Source: Jaminaea rosea
Lineage: Eukaryota; Basidiomycota; Exobasidiomycetes; Microstromatales
Length of the DNA stretch: 64,000 bases
Assembly: GCF_003144245.1 (NCBI RefSeq)
Contig: NW_020289985.1
Location: 310,001-374,000 of the forward strand
Direction of reading: 5' to 3'
Shown here: one piece after another, positions 54,904-64,000 of the stretch
Position numbering within the stretch: position 1 is the first letter of the stretch
Layout: every line of letters starts with the position of its first letter
The notes under the pieces: generated by a model
What the model saw: only the letters and a program-made list of their open reading frames with translations
Database searches by the model: none
Told to the model about the DNA's origin: nothing
Translations under genes and position numbers: made by a program

Positions 54904-55665
54904 TCACGAATTCCCTATCTTGTCGCTGTCCCCTTCAAGCGGCACCTGCGCCAAGCCCACTCTCTCCAGCCTGTGCCACCGCCCCACATCCCCATTGCAG
55001 TCCCAGAGCTCCAAGTGCGTGAAGCAGATGCTTTTCGGCATGAATGTTCCATCGTCTTCCTTCTTCAGCTCCGAGATGAGGCCTCGTGCTTGCTCGACGG
55101 TTGCGTCAGAGTAGAGGAGAGAGACGTGAGGGAAGTAAGGCGGGGCTGCCTTGATTGTCTCCGGCAACAGAGTTTGGCGAGCGAGCTCATTCAGCTTGAG
55201 CAGCGGCTCTGTCAGCTCGAGGGCAAGGACGAGGATCTGGAAGTACCAGCCACGCGTTACAAGACTTTCAACACGTGTCTCGACTTCGGAGATTGGAGTT
55301 GATGACAGATGCTGTCCCGCCTTCCTCCATCCACTAACCACTCGCAGCGCCTTGCTCCATAGCTCATCGCGCTTGCCGTTGTCCGTCCCATCGTCTGCTT
55401 TGAGGCCGGAGAGGAGTGTGGCATGCGGTGGGAAGGGGGAAGATGCCGGCGGGAGGGAAGGATCGGAGATGACCTTGTCCCTGATGCGTTGCATAAGGTC
55501 GCCAATGATGGTCACTGAGGAGCGGTCTGCCTGACGATCTGAGGCCAGCTCACCGGCCATAATCGGGGCAGGGACGAGCCATAGAGCGAGGCCTGCTGGT
55601 GGTGCGGTCAGACGTGAGCGAGGGAAACCAGCGGTGAGTGCGAGTGACCATTATTTCTCACCCAT
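54904..55665 (-). CDS. CPD1: 2',3'-cyclic-nucleotide 3'-phosphodiesterase (CPDase)
   Basis: 2H-superfamily enzyme that opens ADP-ribose 1'',2''-cyclic phosphate, a product of tRNA splicing. The conserved start GLALWLVPAP requires an upstream exon: exon 1 is only ATG G (55665-55662, minus strand), followed by GTGAGA and a 69-nt intron, with exon 2 at 55592-54904; the product is 230 residues. Two 2H motifs are visible: PPHATLLSG (HxT) in the N-terminal half and FPHVSLLYSD (HxS) in the C-terminal half. The protein ends near RLERVGLAQVPLEG, usual for CPDases. It converges on the sulfite oxidase-like gene with a 52-bp gap. Confidence 0.88.
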
Positions 55666-55983
55666 GTCTGATCTGCGCAAACGTCAGTCTATGTTATCGA
55701 GCTTCTTGACTGCTGCCCTGACCGTGACGTTGTTAGAGGCCTCAGGCCCCTTTTGGAGCGTGATTTGGATTGGCAATCGGCCCTCTCTCGGGTCGACCCG
55801 GTCTCGCGCGGCGGTCCAGCTCTTGCCCGCCCCGCTGCCTCGCCCTGTGTGGACTCGAGTTCATCAGCCAGCCTCAGTTCAGTGGAGCCACGCCTCGCCT
55901 CGCCTCGCTCGCGCTCGTTCCGGCCCTTCGTATCTTCCTTCTCGTCATCACTACCAAACCTCCTACTTCGACTATACGACACG
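55666..55983. promoter_or_regulatory. Divergent promoter CPD1/COX6
   Basis: A 318-bp bidirectional gap. Near 55893-55922 lies a CGCCTCG/GCCTCGC repetition just before the COX6 leader. No gene was seen. Confidence 0.45.
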
Positions 55984-56739
55984 ATGTCTTTCTTGGGATC
56001 ACTTCGAGCTGTCGCCGCCCCTAGGCTTGCCGCAAAGTCATCGCTGCGCGCTGTGGCTGCCCCGGCTAGGGCTGTCGTTGCGCCGAGGGTCGCTGCTCCT
56101 ATGATGGGTGAGTTTCATGATGAATGGGAAATGAGATGAAAGGCGACGGGTGGGCCAAGATTTGCAGCTTCAGAGATGCTTGCGAGCCTTCTCTCCGAGC
56201 GAAACAAGCTTCAGAGAGCTTGATGGGCGTCAAAAAGTCGCTCAATGAGATGTTGGAGGTGGATCTTTCTCAGTCAACTTCATCTTCTCATCTTCTCGGT
56301 CGGCGGATTGGCGAGCAAAGCATGCCTCTCGAGCCTCCAACTTCTTCGTTGCCGTCACCATGCTAATCACCGTTTCCCTACTTCTCCATCTCGTACAGCT
56401 CGCTCGTACGCCTCCCACTCGCAGGACGACGAGTCCTTCGAGTCTTTCACTCAGCGCTACGTCGGCTTCTTCACCTCAGTCGAAGACCTCTTCGAGCTGC
56501 AGCGTGGCCTCAACAACTGCTTTGCCTATGACCTCGTCCCGGCCCCCGAGGTCATCGAGGCAGCCCTCAAGGCCGCTCGCAGGGTGAATGACTACTCGAC
56601 TGCTGTCAGGGTATTCGAGGGGATCAGGGAGAAGGTCGAGAACAAGAGGCAGTACGAGCAGTACGTTGAGGCGCTCAAGGATGTCAGGGAGGAGTTGGGC
56701 ATCACCCTCAGGGAGGAGCTGTATCCGACTTCGTCGTAA
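55984..56739 (+). CDS. COX6: Cytochrome c oxidase subunit 6 (mammalian 5A)
   Basis: Nuclear-encoded matrix-side subunit of respiratory complex IV. The exons are 55984-56107 and 56399-56739, giving 154 residues. The Ala/Arg-rich N-terminus (AVAAPRLAAKSSLRAVAAP) is a typical mitochondrial targeting peptide, probably cleaved before SYASHSQDDES. The mature part has FTQRYVGFFTSVEDLFELQR, RGLNNCFAYDLVPAPEVIEA and DYSTAVRVFEGIREKVENK, closely matching the COX6/5A fold, and ends REELYPTSS. The 291-nt intron is in phase 1 near the end of the presequence. Confidence 0.96.
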
Positions 56740-57231
56740 AGCCGACGCGGAGGGAAATTGATGTGGGAAATGTTGAGGAGCTAGGCACGTCTGGGAACGG
56801 GAAGAATGGCAGCGGCCAAGCTAGAGAGCGCTTCGATGCGCTCAGCAGAGGCGCCTTTACGTGCGCCGTGGAGCAAAGGTGCTGCGGTGCCGCGAGCAAA
56901 AGCCTGGGACGGGCAGGCAAGGAGAGCGTTGGCAGAGGAGAGGGCCGCCTACGTTGTCCAATGAGACCCAATACAAGCGATACATCCACCAGCAAGCTGA
57001 TGTGCGAATCACATATCGGCTTTGGGCTGAGAATCATGTGAGAAAAAGGCAGTGTCATCACGCATAGACAGGTAGAGTGAGTCGAGTCAAGGAGCCACAT
57101 TCATGTGGGCCCACGGTTGCGTGCGTGTTGCAGCGCGAACCCTGTCTTTTGTTCTTTCATTACGCAGAGGTGAAGAGGAGAGACGAAGTGTGAAACCCAG
57201 GGCTCATCGCACGCCTCTCTGCCGACTACGA
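56740..57231. other. Convergent 3' intergenic region
   Basis: About 490 bp between the stops of COX6 (+) and the RBM26/27-like gene (-). A plus frame at 56763-57041 and a minus frame at 57100-56708 lack any domain. Nothing else was seen. Confidence 0.45.
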
Positions 57232-59885
57232 CTACCTCTTCCAATTCTCCTCCCCATCATGATCCCCCTCCTCCTTCGCCGCCGACCCTTCAATTCCCTC
57301 TCCTCCAGCCGGCGTGGTCGGAATGCTCGCCGGGCGTTGAGGAGCTGGTGCCCAAACAAGCTTGATCCCATCCACCTCCGCGGGCAGCTTACTCCCCGTC
57401 CCACTCGAGGCGGCGATGAGCGTCCTGACCGCCTGCTCTCCCATGCTTCTATGCTTGAACGTGACCGCCAGCCCCACCTTCTCTCCATTGTTCTCCTCGC
57501 TGGGCGCCTCATCAAACTCTGACACCTCTCCAAAGCTGGAAAGCCACTCCTTGACCTTTGTACGCTTCTGTTCCTCGCCCGCTGGAGGGCCCAGAACGTA
57601 CAACTTGGTGGATCGATTGTCCAGTCGCATAGGAGCAGCAGCACCACCGCCTCGAGCACCTCGGTATGCGCCGCGACCGCGTGCCGTATAGCCGCCCCTG
57701 CTGCTACCGCTGATTGGAGCGCCTGTCTTGTCCAGGCCCATGGAGGTCGCTTCAGCTTGGAGGGCGGCAAGCTTGGCAACGAGAGCGGGGTTTGCGCTGC
57801 TGCTGCCAGACGCTCCATTGCTGCTCCCCTCTGCGGAGTCACCTCCGCCTGTGGTAGTGTCTGGCTGACTAGCATGTGCCTCCAGCTCTCTGTCTAACCT
57901 CTCCCTCTCCATCTTCTCCCTCTGCTCAGCCTTGGCTCCGGGAGGCGCCGCCTTTGTGGGTTGGGGCAGTGCCTTAATCGCTTCGAAAGCCTCCCTGACC
58001 TTCTCTCCCGCTTCCTTGATCCCGGGCTCGACCTCCTTCAACCGCTTCATGGCCGCCTTTTTCTCCTCGGCGCTCGTTGCGCTACTTGTAGCCTTGACTA
58101 AGAGCTGCTTCTGCTCGGTCATCAGCTCATTGAAACGAAGCTGGGCAGCTTTCTGCGCTTCGAGGGCTGAACGGCGTGCAGCGTGTTGCTCCGGGGTGAG
58201 GCCGCCAGGCAGGTAAGGGGTAGAGGAAGAGGAACCAGCGGCGTGGGAGGGGGAGGAGGTGCCTGATGTCGAAGCTGCCGCACCTGCTGCACCAGGGGGA
58301 CGATAGACGTTTTGTCCTGCGGCGAAGGTCTGCTTCTGTGGCGGAGGCGGGCGAGGCTGCGCCGGTCCACCTCCGTTTGAGTCATCCAACTTCTGGAAGT
58401 AGACCTTGACGAATCGATTCCCAAAGATGACTTCTGGCGATTCGTGTGCCGCTTTCGCTTCTTGTGGACTCGAATAGCTGACCAGAGCCTTCGAACCAGG
58501 CGCATCGACTTGAATGTTGGTAATCGTACCGAAGCGCTTGAAGTAGTCGTTGATCTTGACCAAGTCGAGCGACTCGGCGGGAACGTTCTCGATGACCAGT
58601 GTCGTAGCGCTTCGTGCTCGTGATTGGAAGGTGCCTGGTCGTACGGCCTGGCCACCTCCACGACCTCGACCTGCAAAGCCTCCTCGTTGTGGTGCGGGCT
58701 GCACGCCGTCGTGCCCTGCGAATGGCGGCGGGCTGTTCTGCGGCTGCTGCTCGCCGAGTCGCATGCCCAGCGGGAGGCCCTCCGGTCCATTGCTGCCCGG
58801 TGGGAAGCCCATGGGCATCTGGCCTTGCTGATGCTGCTGTGGTGGCCCTCCCTGCCATCCCTGAGGACCCATCTGCATCTGGAAGCCAGGCGGCATGCCG
58901 CCAGGTGGCATATTCATCATCATCGGTGGGCGGCCCATGAAGCCGTTGGGGCCGGGAGGGGAGCCTGCCTGCCTCTGATTGAAGGGCGCGCCCTGCTGCT
59001 GCTGTTGCTGTTGAGGAATTCCTATGCCGCCGGGAAATTGACCTTGTGGGGGCATGCTGGTGCCCATGATCGCATCGCCTGAGTGCTCCCAGCGACATTG
59101 CTCTCCTCGGGAGCACCATCCCTTTTGGTGAAAGTCGCGACAAAGGTCTTTTTCTTTCCCCCTGATGCCAGGAGCTGCAGACTGCTGCTGCTGCTGACCA
59201 GGCTGCTGTGGTCGAGCAGAGCTGCTCCTCTCAGAGATGTCCCTTTCCCTCTCCCTCGTCGACTCTCGGTCTGAAGAAGGACCAGTCGGCGTACCATTGC
59301 GGCGATCTGATGCTGGACCACGGGGAGCAGCGGCTGCCGCTGGTGTGCTCTCGTTGCCAGCGCTGGGACGAGCAGACTTGGCTGCAGGTGGCTGCTGCCT
59401 GGAATGCTCCTCGTCGTCCTCCGCTGGTCTCTTGCGAGATGATGACGGGCCCGAGGGAGCTGCTGCTGCTACTTTGGGTAGATACGACTTCTTTGACAGT
59501 GCTGATACTAGTTTGGAGACGAAAGGGCCGGTCTCTGCGCGAACAGGAAAAGGGAGGAGGGTGAGCTCGTTGACGCATATTGAGAGAGGACACGCCGCCG
59601 AACTCACTGTCATCAAGGAAGTCAGCAAGCTGTTCATCAAGGAGCGACTTGAGCTCTCCCTCGGAGGCGTCGTGCTTAAGGAGAGCAATCACATAGTCTG
59701 CAAGAACGTCAGGCTCGGCGTCGCAGCTACGCGTGTGCGAATAGAGCGAGGAGTGGCCAAGTCAGTGGCACTGAGAGCGTGTATGCACGTCAAGATGGCG
59801 AGACCTTGACTCACATTGGACCGAGCTCTTTGGTGAGCCAAGCTTTCACCTGCGGCGAGTGCGCAGGATCAAAGAGTGCCGGCAT
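57232..59885 (-). CDS. RBM26/RBM27-like RNA-binding protein (PWI-like, CCCH, RRM)
   Basis: Nuclear RNA-binding protein; relatives (human RBM26/27, fission yeast Rmn1) work with exosome-targeting complexes. Exons on the minus strand are 59885-59815, 59726-59608 and 59534-57232, giving 830 residues. The N-terminal PWI-like domain starts MPALFDPAHSPQVKAWLTKE, continues ICDAEPDVLADYVIALLKHD and ends DDKTGPFVSKLVSALSKKSY. One CCCH zinc finger reads LCRDFHQKGWCSRGEQCRWE with a closing His. After a Gly/Met/Pro/Gln-rich stretch comes RRM 1 (TTLVIENVPAESLDLVKIND, with KALVSYSSPQEAK), then a Lys/Glu coiled coil, and a second RRM-like region (TKLYVLGPPAGEEQ, VGLAVTFKHRSMGEQAV). It is divergent from COA6 over 240 bp. 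Confidence 0.88.
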
Positions 59886-60125
59886 TGCAGCTTGCGAGGA
59901 TTGGGAAGATGCGAGTGCGAATGCGACGTTGATGAAGTTGATTGGTGGTTGGTGCGAACGACGGAATCCGCTTTTCGACGACGGACATCGACGACCACGC
60001 GGCCAAGCGGAGGTGGGTTGCTTATGTCATCAACTCGATGCGGAGGTCCACTTTCGCCGGCAACGCTTCGAGGATTCTCGTCAGCTTCATCCTCACTCCA
60101 CCACCCACCGGCTCGCCTCGCAACC
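59886..60125. promoter_or_regulatory. Divergent promoter RBM26/27-like / COA6
   Basis: A 240-bp bidirectional gap, the shortest in the window. No motif stands out. The COA6 frame stays open upstream to 59859, but those residues overlap the other gene's start. Confidence 0.45.
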
Positions 60126-60509
60126 ATGGGTCTCCTCTCCTGGGCATCATCGGGCTCATCAAAGAGCGACCCTTCCTCACCTGTCGAGGATCATCTTCCG
60201 ACCCGCACGAATCGCACAGCCTGTTGGGCCGGGCGTGACGCCTACTTCTCATGCCTTGACGCACATCAGCTCATCATCCCGCCGGGAAACGCAGGGGGCA
60301 GTGGAGGCGTCGAGGGAGCGGGAAAGGGAGTCCTTGGTAGGAGTGAAGATCCGTGTGCAAAGGAGAGGGATGGATATGAGGGCAACTGCGCAAAGAGCTG
60401 GGTCGATTACTTCAATAAGAGGAGAGTTTTGGAAGAGAGGCAGAAGAGGATGCTCGCTGCGAGCGGGCCGACGGCTGCTGGTGTGCAGCCAGTAAGCAAG
60501 GGGACCTAG
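60126..60509 (+). CDS. COA6: Cytochrome c oxidase assembly factor 6
   Basis: Intermembrane-space twin-Cys protein that assists copper delivery to COX2. A single exon; 127 residues. It begins MGLLSWASSGSSKSDPSS and has a CX9C pair in CWAGRDAYFSC and a CX10C pair in CAKERDGYEGNC, the exact COA6 spacing, followed by AKSWVDYFNKRRVLEERQKR. A Gly-rich loop separates the two Cys pairs. Import is expected through the MIA40 pathway without a presequence. It lies 3.4 kb from COX6. Confidence 0.93.
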   Translation: MGLLSWASSGSSKSDPSSPVEDHLPTRTNRTACWAGRDAYFSCLDAHQLIIPPGNAGGSGGVEGAGKGVLGRSEDPCAKERDGYEGNCAKSWVDYFNKRRVLEERQKRMLAASGPTAAGVQPVSKGT

Positions 60510-61889
60510 CAGGGCACAAAACGGTAATGCCACGACGAAAGCTACATACACAACAACCACCACTCTCGATCCACCCCATATACCCGCATCGCAATGGGTA
60601 GCATCTCTGTCAAGCACGGGCGGCAGACGAGTGTAGCCAGCTCCATCCTTCTGGCAGGGCATCAAGCACGTCGGACTCCATCTGGCGACCAGAATCGACA
60701 TGCATGGCTCCAAGGAGAGTCACGGTCTATGATGGGAGACAAGAGTGGGGCTAGAGATCACGATAATCCGCTCTCAGTGGAAGGGGAGCAGGAGCATTTT
60801 GACGGAAGTGGGCTATGGAGCACCTTGCTGTGTTGTGCAGGAAGCCACGCCCTTCTTGAATAGCTCCAAGCGAGGAGTGTACTCGGAGCCCCCGAGGCCT
60901 ACCAATCGAAGCAGTTCGGACCTGTTTGACGTGTGATGAGGCCGTCTCTTCGCGGACATATGAATGTTTGCTCGTGCTCACCCTCGTCCGACCGCCGCTT
61001 CCATTCGTCTTCTGCAGCCCGCAAGCTGCCTTGCTGGCCAGCGCTTGGCGGCTGACGATGCTATGCCAGACTTCTACTGTAAATCGGTCCTCGACGAAGG
61101 GGAAGGTAAGCCTACGGTCGCGGCCCTTCATTGGCAGCTAGAAGACATGCTTGTTCGAAGGCGGACGGGCCGACGAAGCGCGACATCTTCCTTAGATGCT
61201 CGAATCCTGCGGACAATCTGACGACACTCTGACAATTTCTTTGGCGCAGAGGCTGATGTGCACCCTCGATCAAGAGGCTCGCGAGCTCGAAGCGGAGGCG
61301 GACGCAGCCCAAGTCGCACCAACGTTCATATCGGTACCGAAGACAGAGTGATGATTGCGTCTGCCGCTACTCTCGATGATAGAGAGGCGAAGCAGTATAT
61401 GCTTGCCTGCCAAAGGCTATGAGCGTGGGTCGCAAATTGGAGATGGCGAACAGCGACGATGGACGAGGAGGCACAGTCGGCTTGCAACCTAGGCTGGCTC
61501 AGTCGAGACAGGGTCTCTGATAAGAGCGAGCCGCATCATGGGCGGGCTGACGATGACCGGGTAGTCGGCGCCTAAGATGATTAGATTGGGTGGACGTGAA
61601 AGATGAGAGAAGGATCATGGTCACGACTGCACGACCTCGAGATGGGAGTGGAGAGTCGGACTGCTTGCATCGCGTTGAGCGGACTGAGCCACGTGTTGGC
61701 GCTGCGCGCGGCGAGCTTTCGACTTCCGGAGCCGACGAGCTGCACATCGGATTGAGCGGGAGGCTAGAGCGAGCGGGAGAAGAAGGCTGCGAGCGAGGCC
61801 AGAGCCAGAGGACGAACCGACGACGACAGACGACGGCCGCCTCGACGCTACCTTGAATCCTTCAACTCCTCAAATTCATCAAGTCATAG
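60510..61889. other. Gene-poor stretch
   Basis: About 1.4 kb. Several short frames (60594-60863, 60964-61221 and 61590-61856 on plus; 61131-60751 on minus) show no domain, repeat or codon pattern like the neighbours. The right end must hold the eL20 promoter. One possible spliced small gene is listed separately. Confidence 0.5.
61063..61422 (+). CDS. Possible small spliced gene, unknown
   Basis: An ATG at 61063 opens MPDFYCKSVLDEGE up to a GTAAGC donor at 61106; a convincing 3' splice site (two CTGAC branch candidates, pyrimidine-rich tract, GCAG ending at 61249) leads to a second exon 61250-61422 encoding EADVHPRSRG onward to YMLACQRL. The two exons sum to 216 nt and 71 residues. The same acceptor in another frame gives an Ala/Glu-rich helix ending SVPKTE, so the frame itself is uncertain. 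I do not recognise the product and it may be noise. Confidence 0.2.
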
Positions 61890-62196
61890 GTGAGTGTCGA
61901 TGCGACGCGATGGGGAGATGTTTGAGTGAGGTAGCTAGGTAGCTGGAGAGACAGTGGTGCTGACCGTGTTTCGCTCTGTTCCCTCCCGGCTCTCCTTTCA
62001 CTCACGGCATCCACCTCGGTCCCCTTCCTCTACGGTTGAACACATCTCTTCATCCTCATTCTACATCGTCTCACTTCTTCATCATCTTCCTCCTCATCTA
62101 CGACACTCTTTGCCAACTCGTCACACCTGAATTTCGCCGCACCGCCAACTCGCACCGTCGCCTACCTTCTCTGCGTGCTCCTCTTGCACCTCCCAG
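61890..62196 (+). other. Probable 5'-UTR intron of eL20
   Basis: A GGTGAGTG donor at 61889-61896 and a CTCCCAG acceptor ending at 62196, two bases before the eL20 ATG, define a 307-nt leader intron with a CTGAC branch candidate. The same arrangement (acceptor at or beside the start codon) is seen in the other translation genes of this window. Confidence 0.6.
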
Positions 62197-62198
62197 TC

Positions 62199-63119
62199 AT
62201 GGGCCGCTTCACCGAGTACATCGTCGTGGGCAGGCGTCTCCCTACGGAGAACGAGGCTTCTCCTCCGCTCTACCGTATGAGCATCTTCGCGCCCAACGAG
62301 ACGGTCGCCAAGTCTCGTTTCTTCTACTTCTTGCGCCAGCTGAGGAAGATGAAGGCAGCCACCTCGGAGATTGTTGCCATCAACGCCGTGAGTATCTCAG
62401 AGAGCAGGATCGAGGCAGGATGACAATTGGCAGACTGAAGAGGGTCGGGAGGGAGACAGCATTGGGGCTCGCTGAGAAGCGTCGCATTGGATTAGGTGGT
62501 CGTACTGTAGCGTCGTTGTGGCGGATGTTGGGGGAGAGTCTGCGCAGAGGTCAACGATGGGTATGATATCGCGGGCACCATTGCACGACTCGCAGAAGGC
62601 GCAGAGGGGACATGACAGGGAGAGAGAAGGGCAGGAGGTCTTCGTCGTCGTGCAGCATCCCTCGTCTCTCCCGGATGGTCGACTCACACGTTCACGTACC
62701 GCCTACAGGTCGCTGAGAAGAAGCCCATGAAGGTCAAGAACTTCGGCATCTGGCTCCGTTACAACTCTCGCTCGGGCACCCACAACATGTACAAGGTGAG
62801 CAGCGAGCGGTGGGTTCGCCCTCCATGAGGCCCTCTCTGACCACCTTTGCTCCCTTCCCCCATTGCCCTTCGACAGGAGTACCGCAACATGTCCCGTGCC
62901 GAGGCCGTCGAGGACATGTACCAGGACATGGCTGCTCGTCACCGTGCCCGCTTCGCGTCGATCCACATTCTCAAGGTGGCCGAGGTAGAGAAGACGGCCG
63001 ACCTGCGTCGCCCCTACATCAAGCAGTTCACCGCCAACAAGCTCCGCTTCCCCATCCCCCACCGTCGCCCTACGGCCGCGGGCACCTACGCCGCTCGCCG
63101 ACCTGCTACCTTCTACTAA
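62199..63119 (+). CDS. RPL20: 60S ribosomal protein eL20 (L18a)
   Basis: Structural protein of the large cytosolic subunit. The exons are 62199-62387, 62709-62795 and 62877-63119, all phase 0, giving 172 residues as in yeast. It starts [20 protein letters not shown] and continues [20 protein letters not shown], then across the first intron [20 protein letters not shown], then [20 protein letters not shown] and [14 protein letters not shown], ending RRPATFY. The first coding intron is 321 nt, longer than usual here. Confidence 0.97.
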
Positions 63120-63750
63120 GCGCAGAGCGCGCGATAGGAGCCAGGTGTGCGGATTTGCGGTCTACGATGTATTGCTTGTCGTTGCGAATCAATGGCAGCA
63201 GTGCGATTTCACCCATCTCTGTCCCTGAGGCTCGATATACGGCAAGCCCCCAGCTGCCAGCCCTTGTTCCTCTCCTTTGTACCACCTAGCTACCATGCTC
63301 TTCCCATCCATCCTTTCTCTTGTGCATAATGACAGGAGAGAGATACAAGCATCGCCTCCGCGCCTGATCATGGCCGCGGACGTAGGCTACTAAGCCGATT
63401 GGGCGAGCTCGGACCCCTCGCTCTCCTCGTCGGCGGCGGTTGTGCAGCAAAGTGAGATCCAGCTAATCAATCAGTGCCCTCATCGCGTTGCCAGGAACAA
63501 GCCAAGTCGTGAGCTCATGTCGATTTGTGTGTCAACGTGTCGTCGCGTCCTCACCAGCGCAACTGAGCGGTGGTACTCCTTCTTGACACCTTCCTTTGTT
63601 TGTCCATCGTACCGTTCGCACAGATCAAAGTGCATAGTGCAGAATCAGCTTCGAGACGTGAGTAGCGGCTGATACTCGTTCAAAAAGCTCAACTTGAGGG
63701 ATGTTCGCTGATTCCCTTCTGCCAACTCACAACGCCCGCTTTACCACTGC
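63120..63750. other. Intergenic region right of eL20
   Basis: About 630 bp holding the eL20 3'-UTR and, probably, the promoter and leader of the partial gene at the edge. A 5' exon of that gene may lie here, but I could not define one. Confidence 0.4.
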
Positions 63751-64000
63751 ATGACGCGACACTTCCTCAACCACGGCGATGATGACGACGACGATAGTGG
63801 CCTCAGCGACCTTGATCTGCCAGATATCTGCGCCAGTCCACCCTACTACGACGATAGCGGCGAGCCTTCTCTGGAGTCAGACATCGGGAACGGCCTCATC
63901 AGCGACGACGACGACCTTCTCAAGAGCTCTTTGGCAGTTGCGGGCACGAGCGACGAATCACGAAGGCTCAGGCTTGACTCATTCGACTGTGGCGGTCTAA
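63751..64000 (+). CDS. Acidic protein, 5' part, cut by the window edge
   Basis: An ATG at 63751 opens a frame that runs to the last base (83 codons) without a stop. The composition is strongly acidic: MTRHFLNHGDDDDDDSGLSD, then LPDICASPPYYDD and LISDDDDLLKSSLA. Regular use of GAC, CTC and GGC codons resembles the neighbouring genes. No domain is visible. Whether this Met is the true start or an internal one is unknown. Confidence 0.5.
   Translation, partial: MTRHFLNHGDDDDDDSGLSDLDLPDICASPPYYDDSGEPSLESDIGNGLISDDDDLLKSSLAVAGTSDESRRLRLDSFDCGGL

Noticed and set aside
58480-58510. TTCGAACC-like string resembling a tRNA B box
   Set aside because: It lies in coding sequence of the RBM26/27-like RRM and there is no A box or foldable cloverleaf around it.

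Overview
This is a gene-dense nuclear fragment of a GC-rich fungus. Short spliceosomal introns (mostly 50-100 nt, GTGAGT/GTAAGT donors, CTGAC-like branch sites, CAG acceptors), RBM26/27-type and muniscin genes, a fused allantoicase/ureidoglycolate lyase and intron-rich ribosomal-protein genes all point to Basidiomycota. Ustilaginomycotina is my best guess, but I cannot name a species. I found about 29 well-supported protein genes, one doubtful small gene, one partial gene at the right edge and an unresolved coding-like stretch at the left edge. I found no rRNA, tRNA, CRISPR, transposon or virus-like element.

Layout. 0.4-7 kb: ribosomal protein eL21 (-), uS4 (+), a Cbf1-type bHLH factor (-) and eIF5A (+). 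7.5-15.7 kb: a USP25/28-like protein with UBA and two UIMs whose catalytic triad positions all look substituted, a short-chain dehydrogenase (-) and a divergent forkhead factor (+). 16.3-22.1 kb: a Dal5/Tna1-type MFS permease (+), a CCC1 vacuolar iron/manganese transporter (-) and a two-enzyme purine-catabolism fusion (-). 22.5-36.5 kb: a 2059-residue intronless Mus7/MMS22-like repair protein, ubiquitin-eL40 fusion (-), REI1, a caprin-like RGG protein and ATG5. 36.7-47 kb: a glutathione S-transferase (-), acetoacetyl-CoA synthetase (+), SUV3 helicase (-), a two-LIM protein (+) and MPC1 (+). 47-60.5 kb: MID1 (-), the SYP1 muniscin (-), a sulfite-oxidase-family enzyme (+), CPD1 (-), COX6 (+), an RBM26/27-like RNA-binding protein (-) and COA6 (+). 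60.5-62 kb holds no convincing gene; ribosomal protein eL20 (+) and the start of an acidic protein (+) close the window.

The genes lie mostly as alternating divergent and convergent pairs, so many intergenic gaps are bidirectional promoters of 240-900 bp or convergent 3' gaps of 50-500 bp. Translation genes (uS4, eL21, eIF5A, ubiquitin-eL40, eL20) share an intron at or within a few bases of the start codon; in uS4 the ATG itself exists only after splicing. Several mitochondrial genes (SUV3, MPC1, COX6, COA6) fall in one 20-kb stretch. The most interesting item is the USP25/28-like pseudo-deubiquitinase at 7.5-11.5 kb. All exon structures are my own splice-site reading, checked by phase; none is supported by transcripts.
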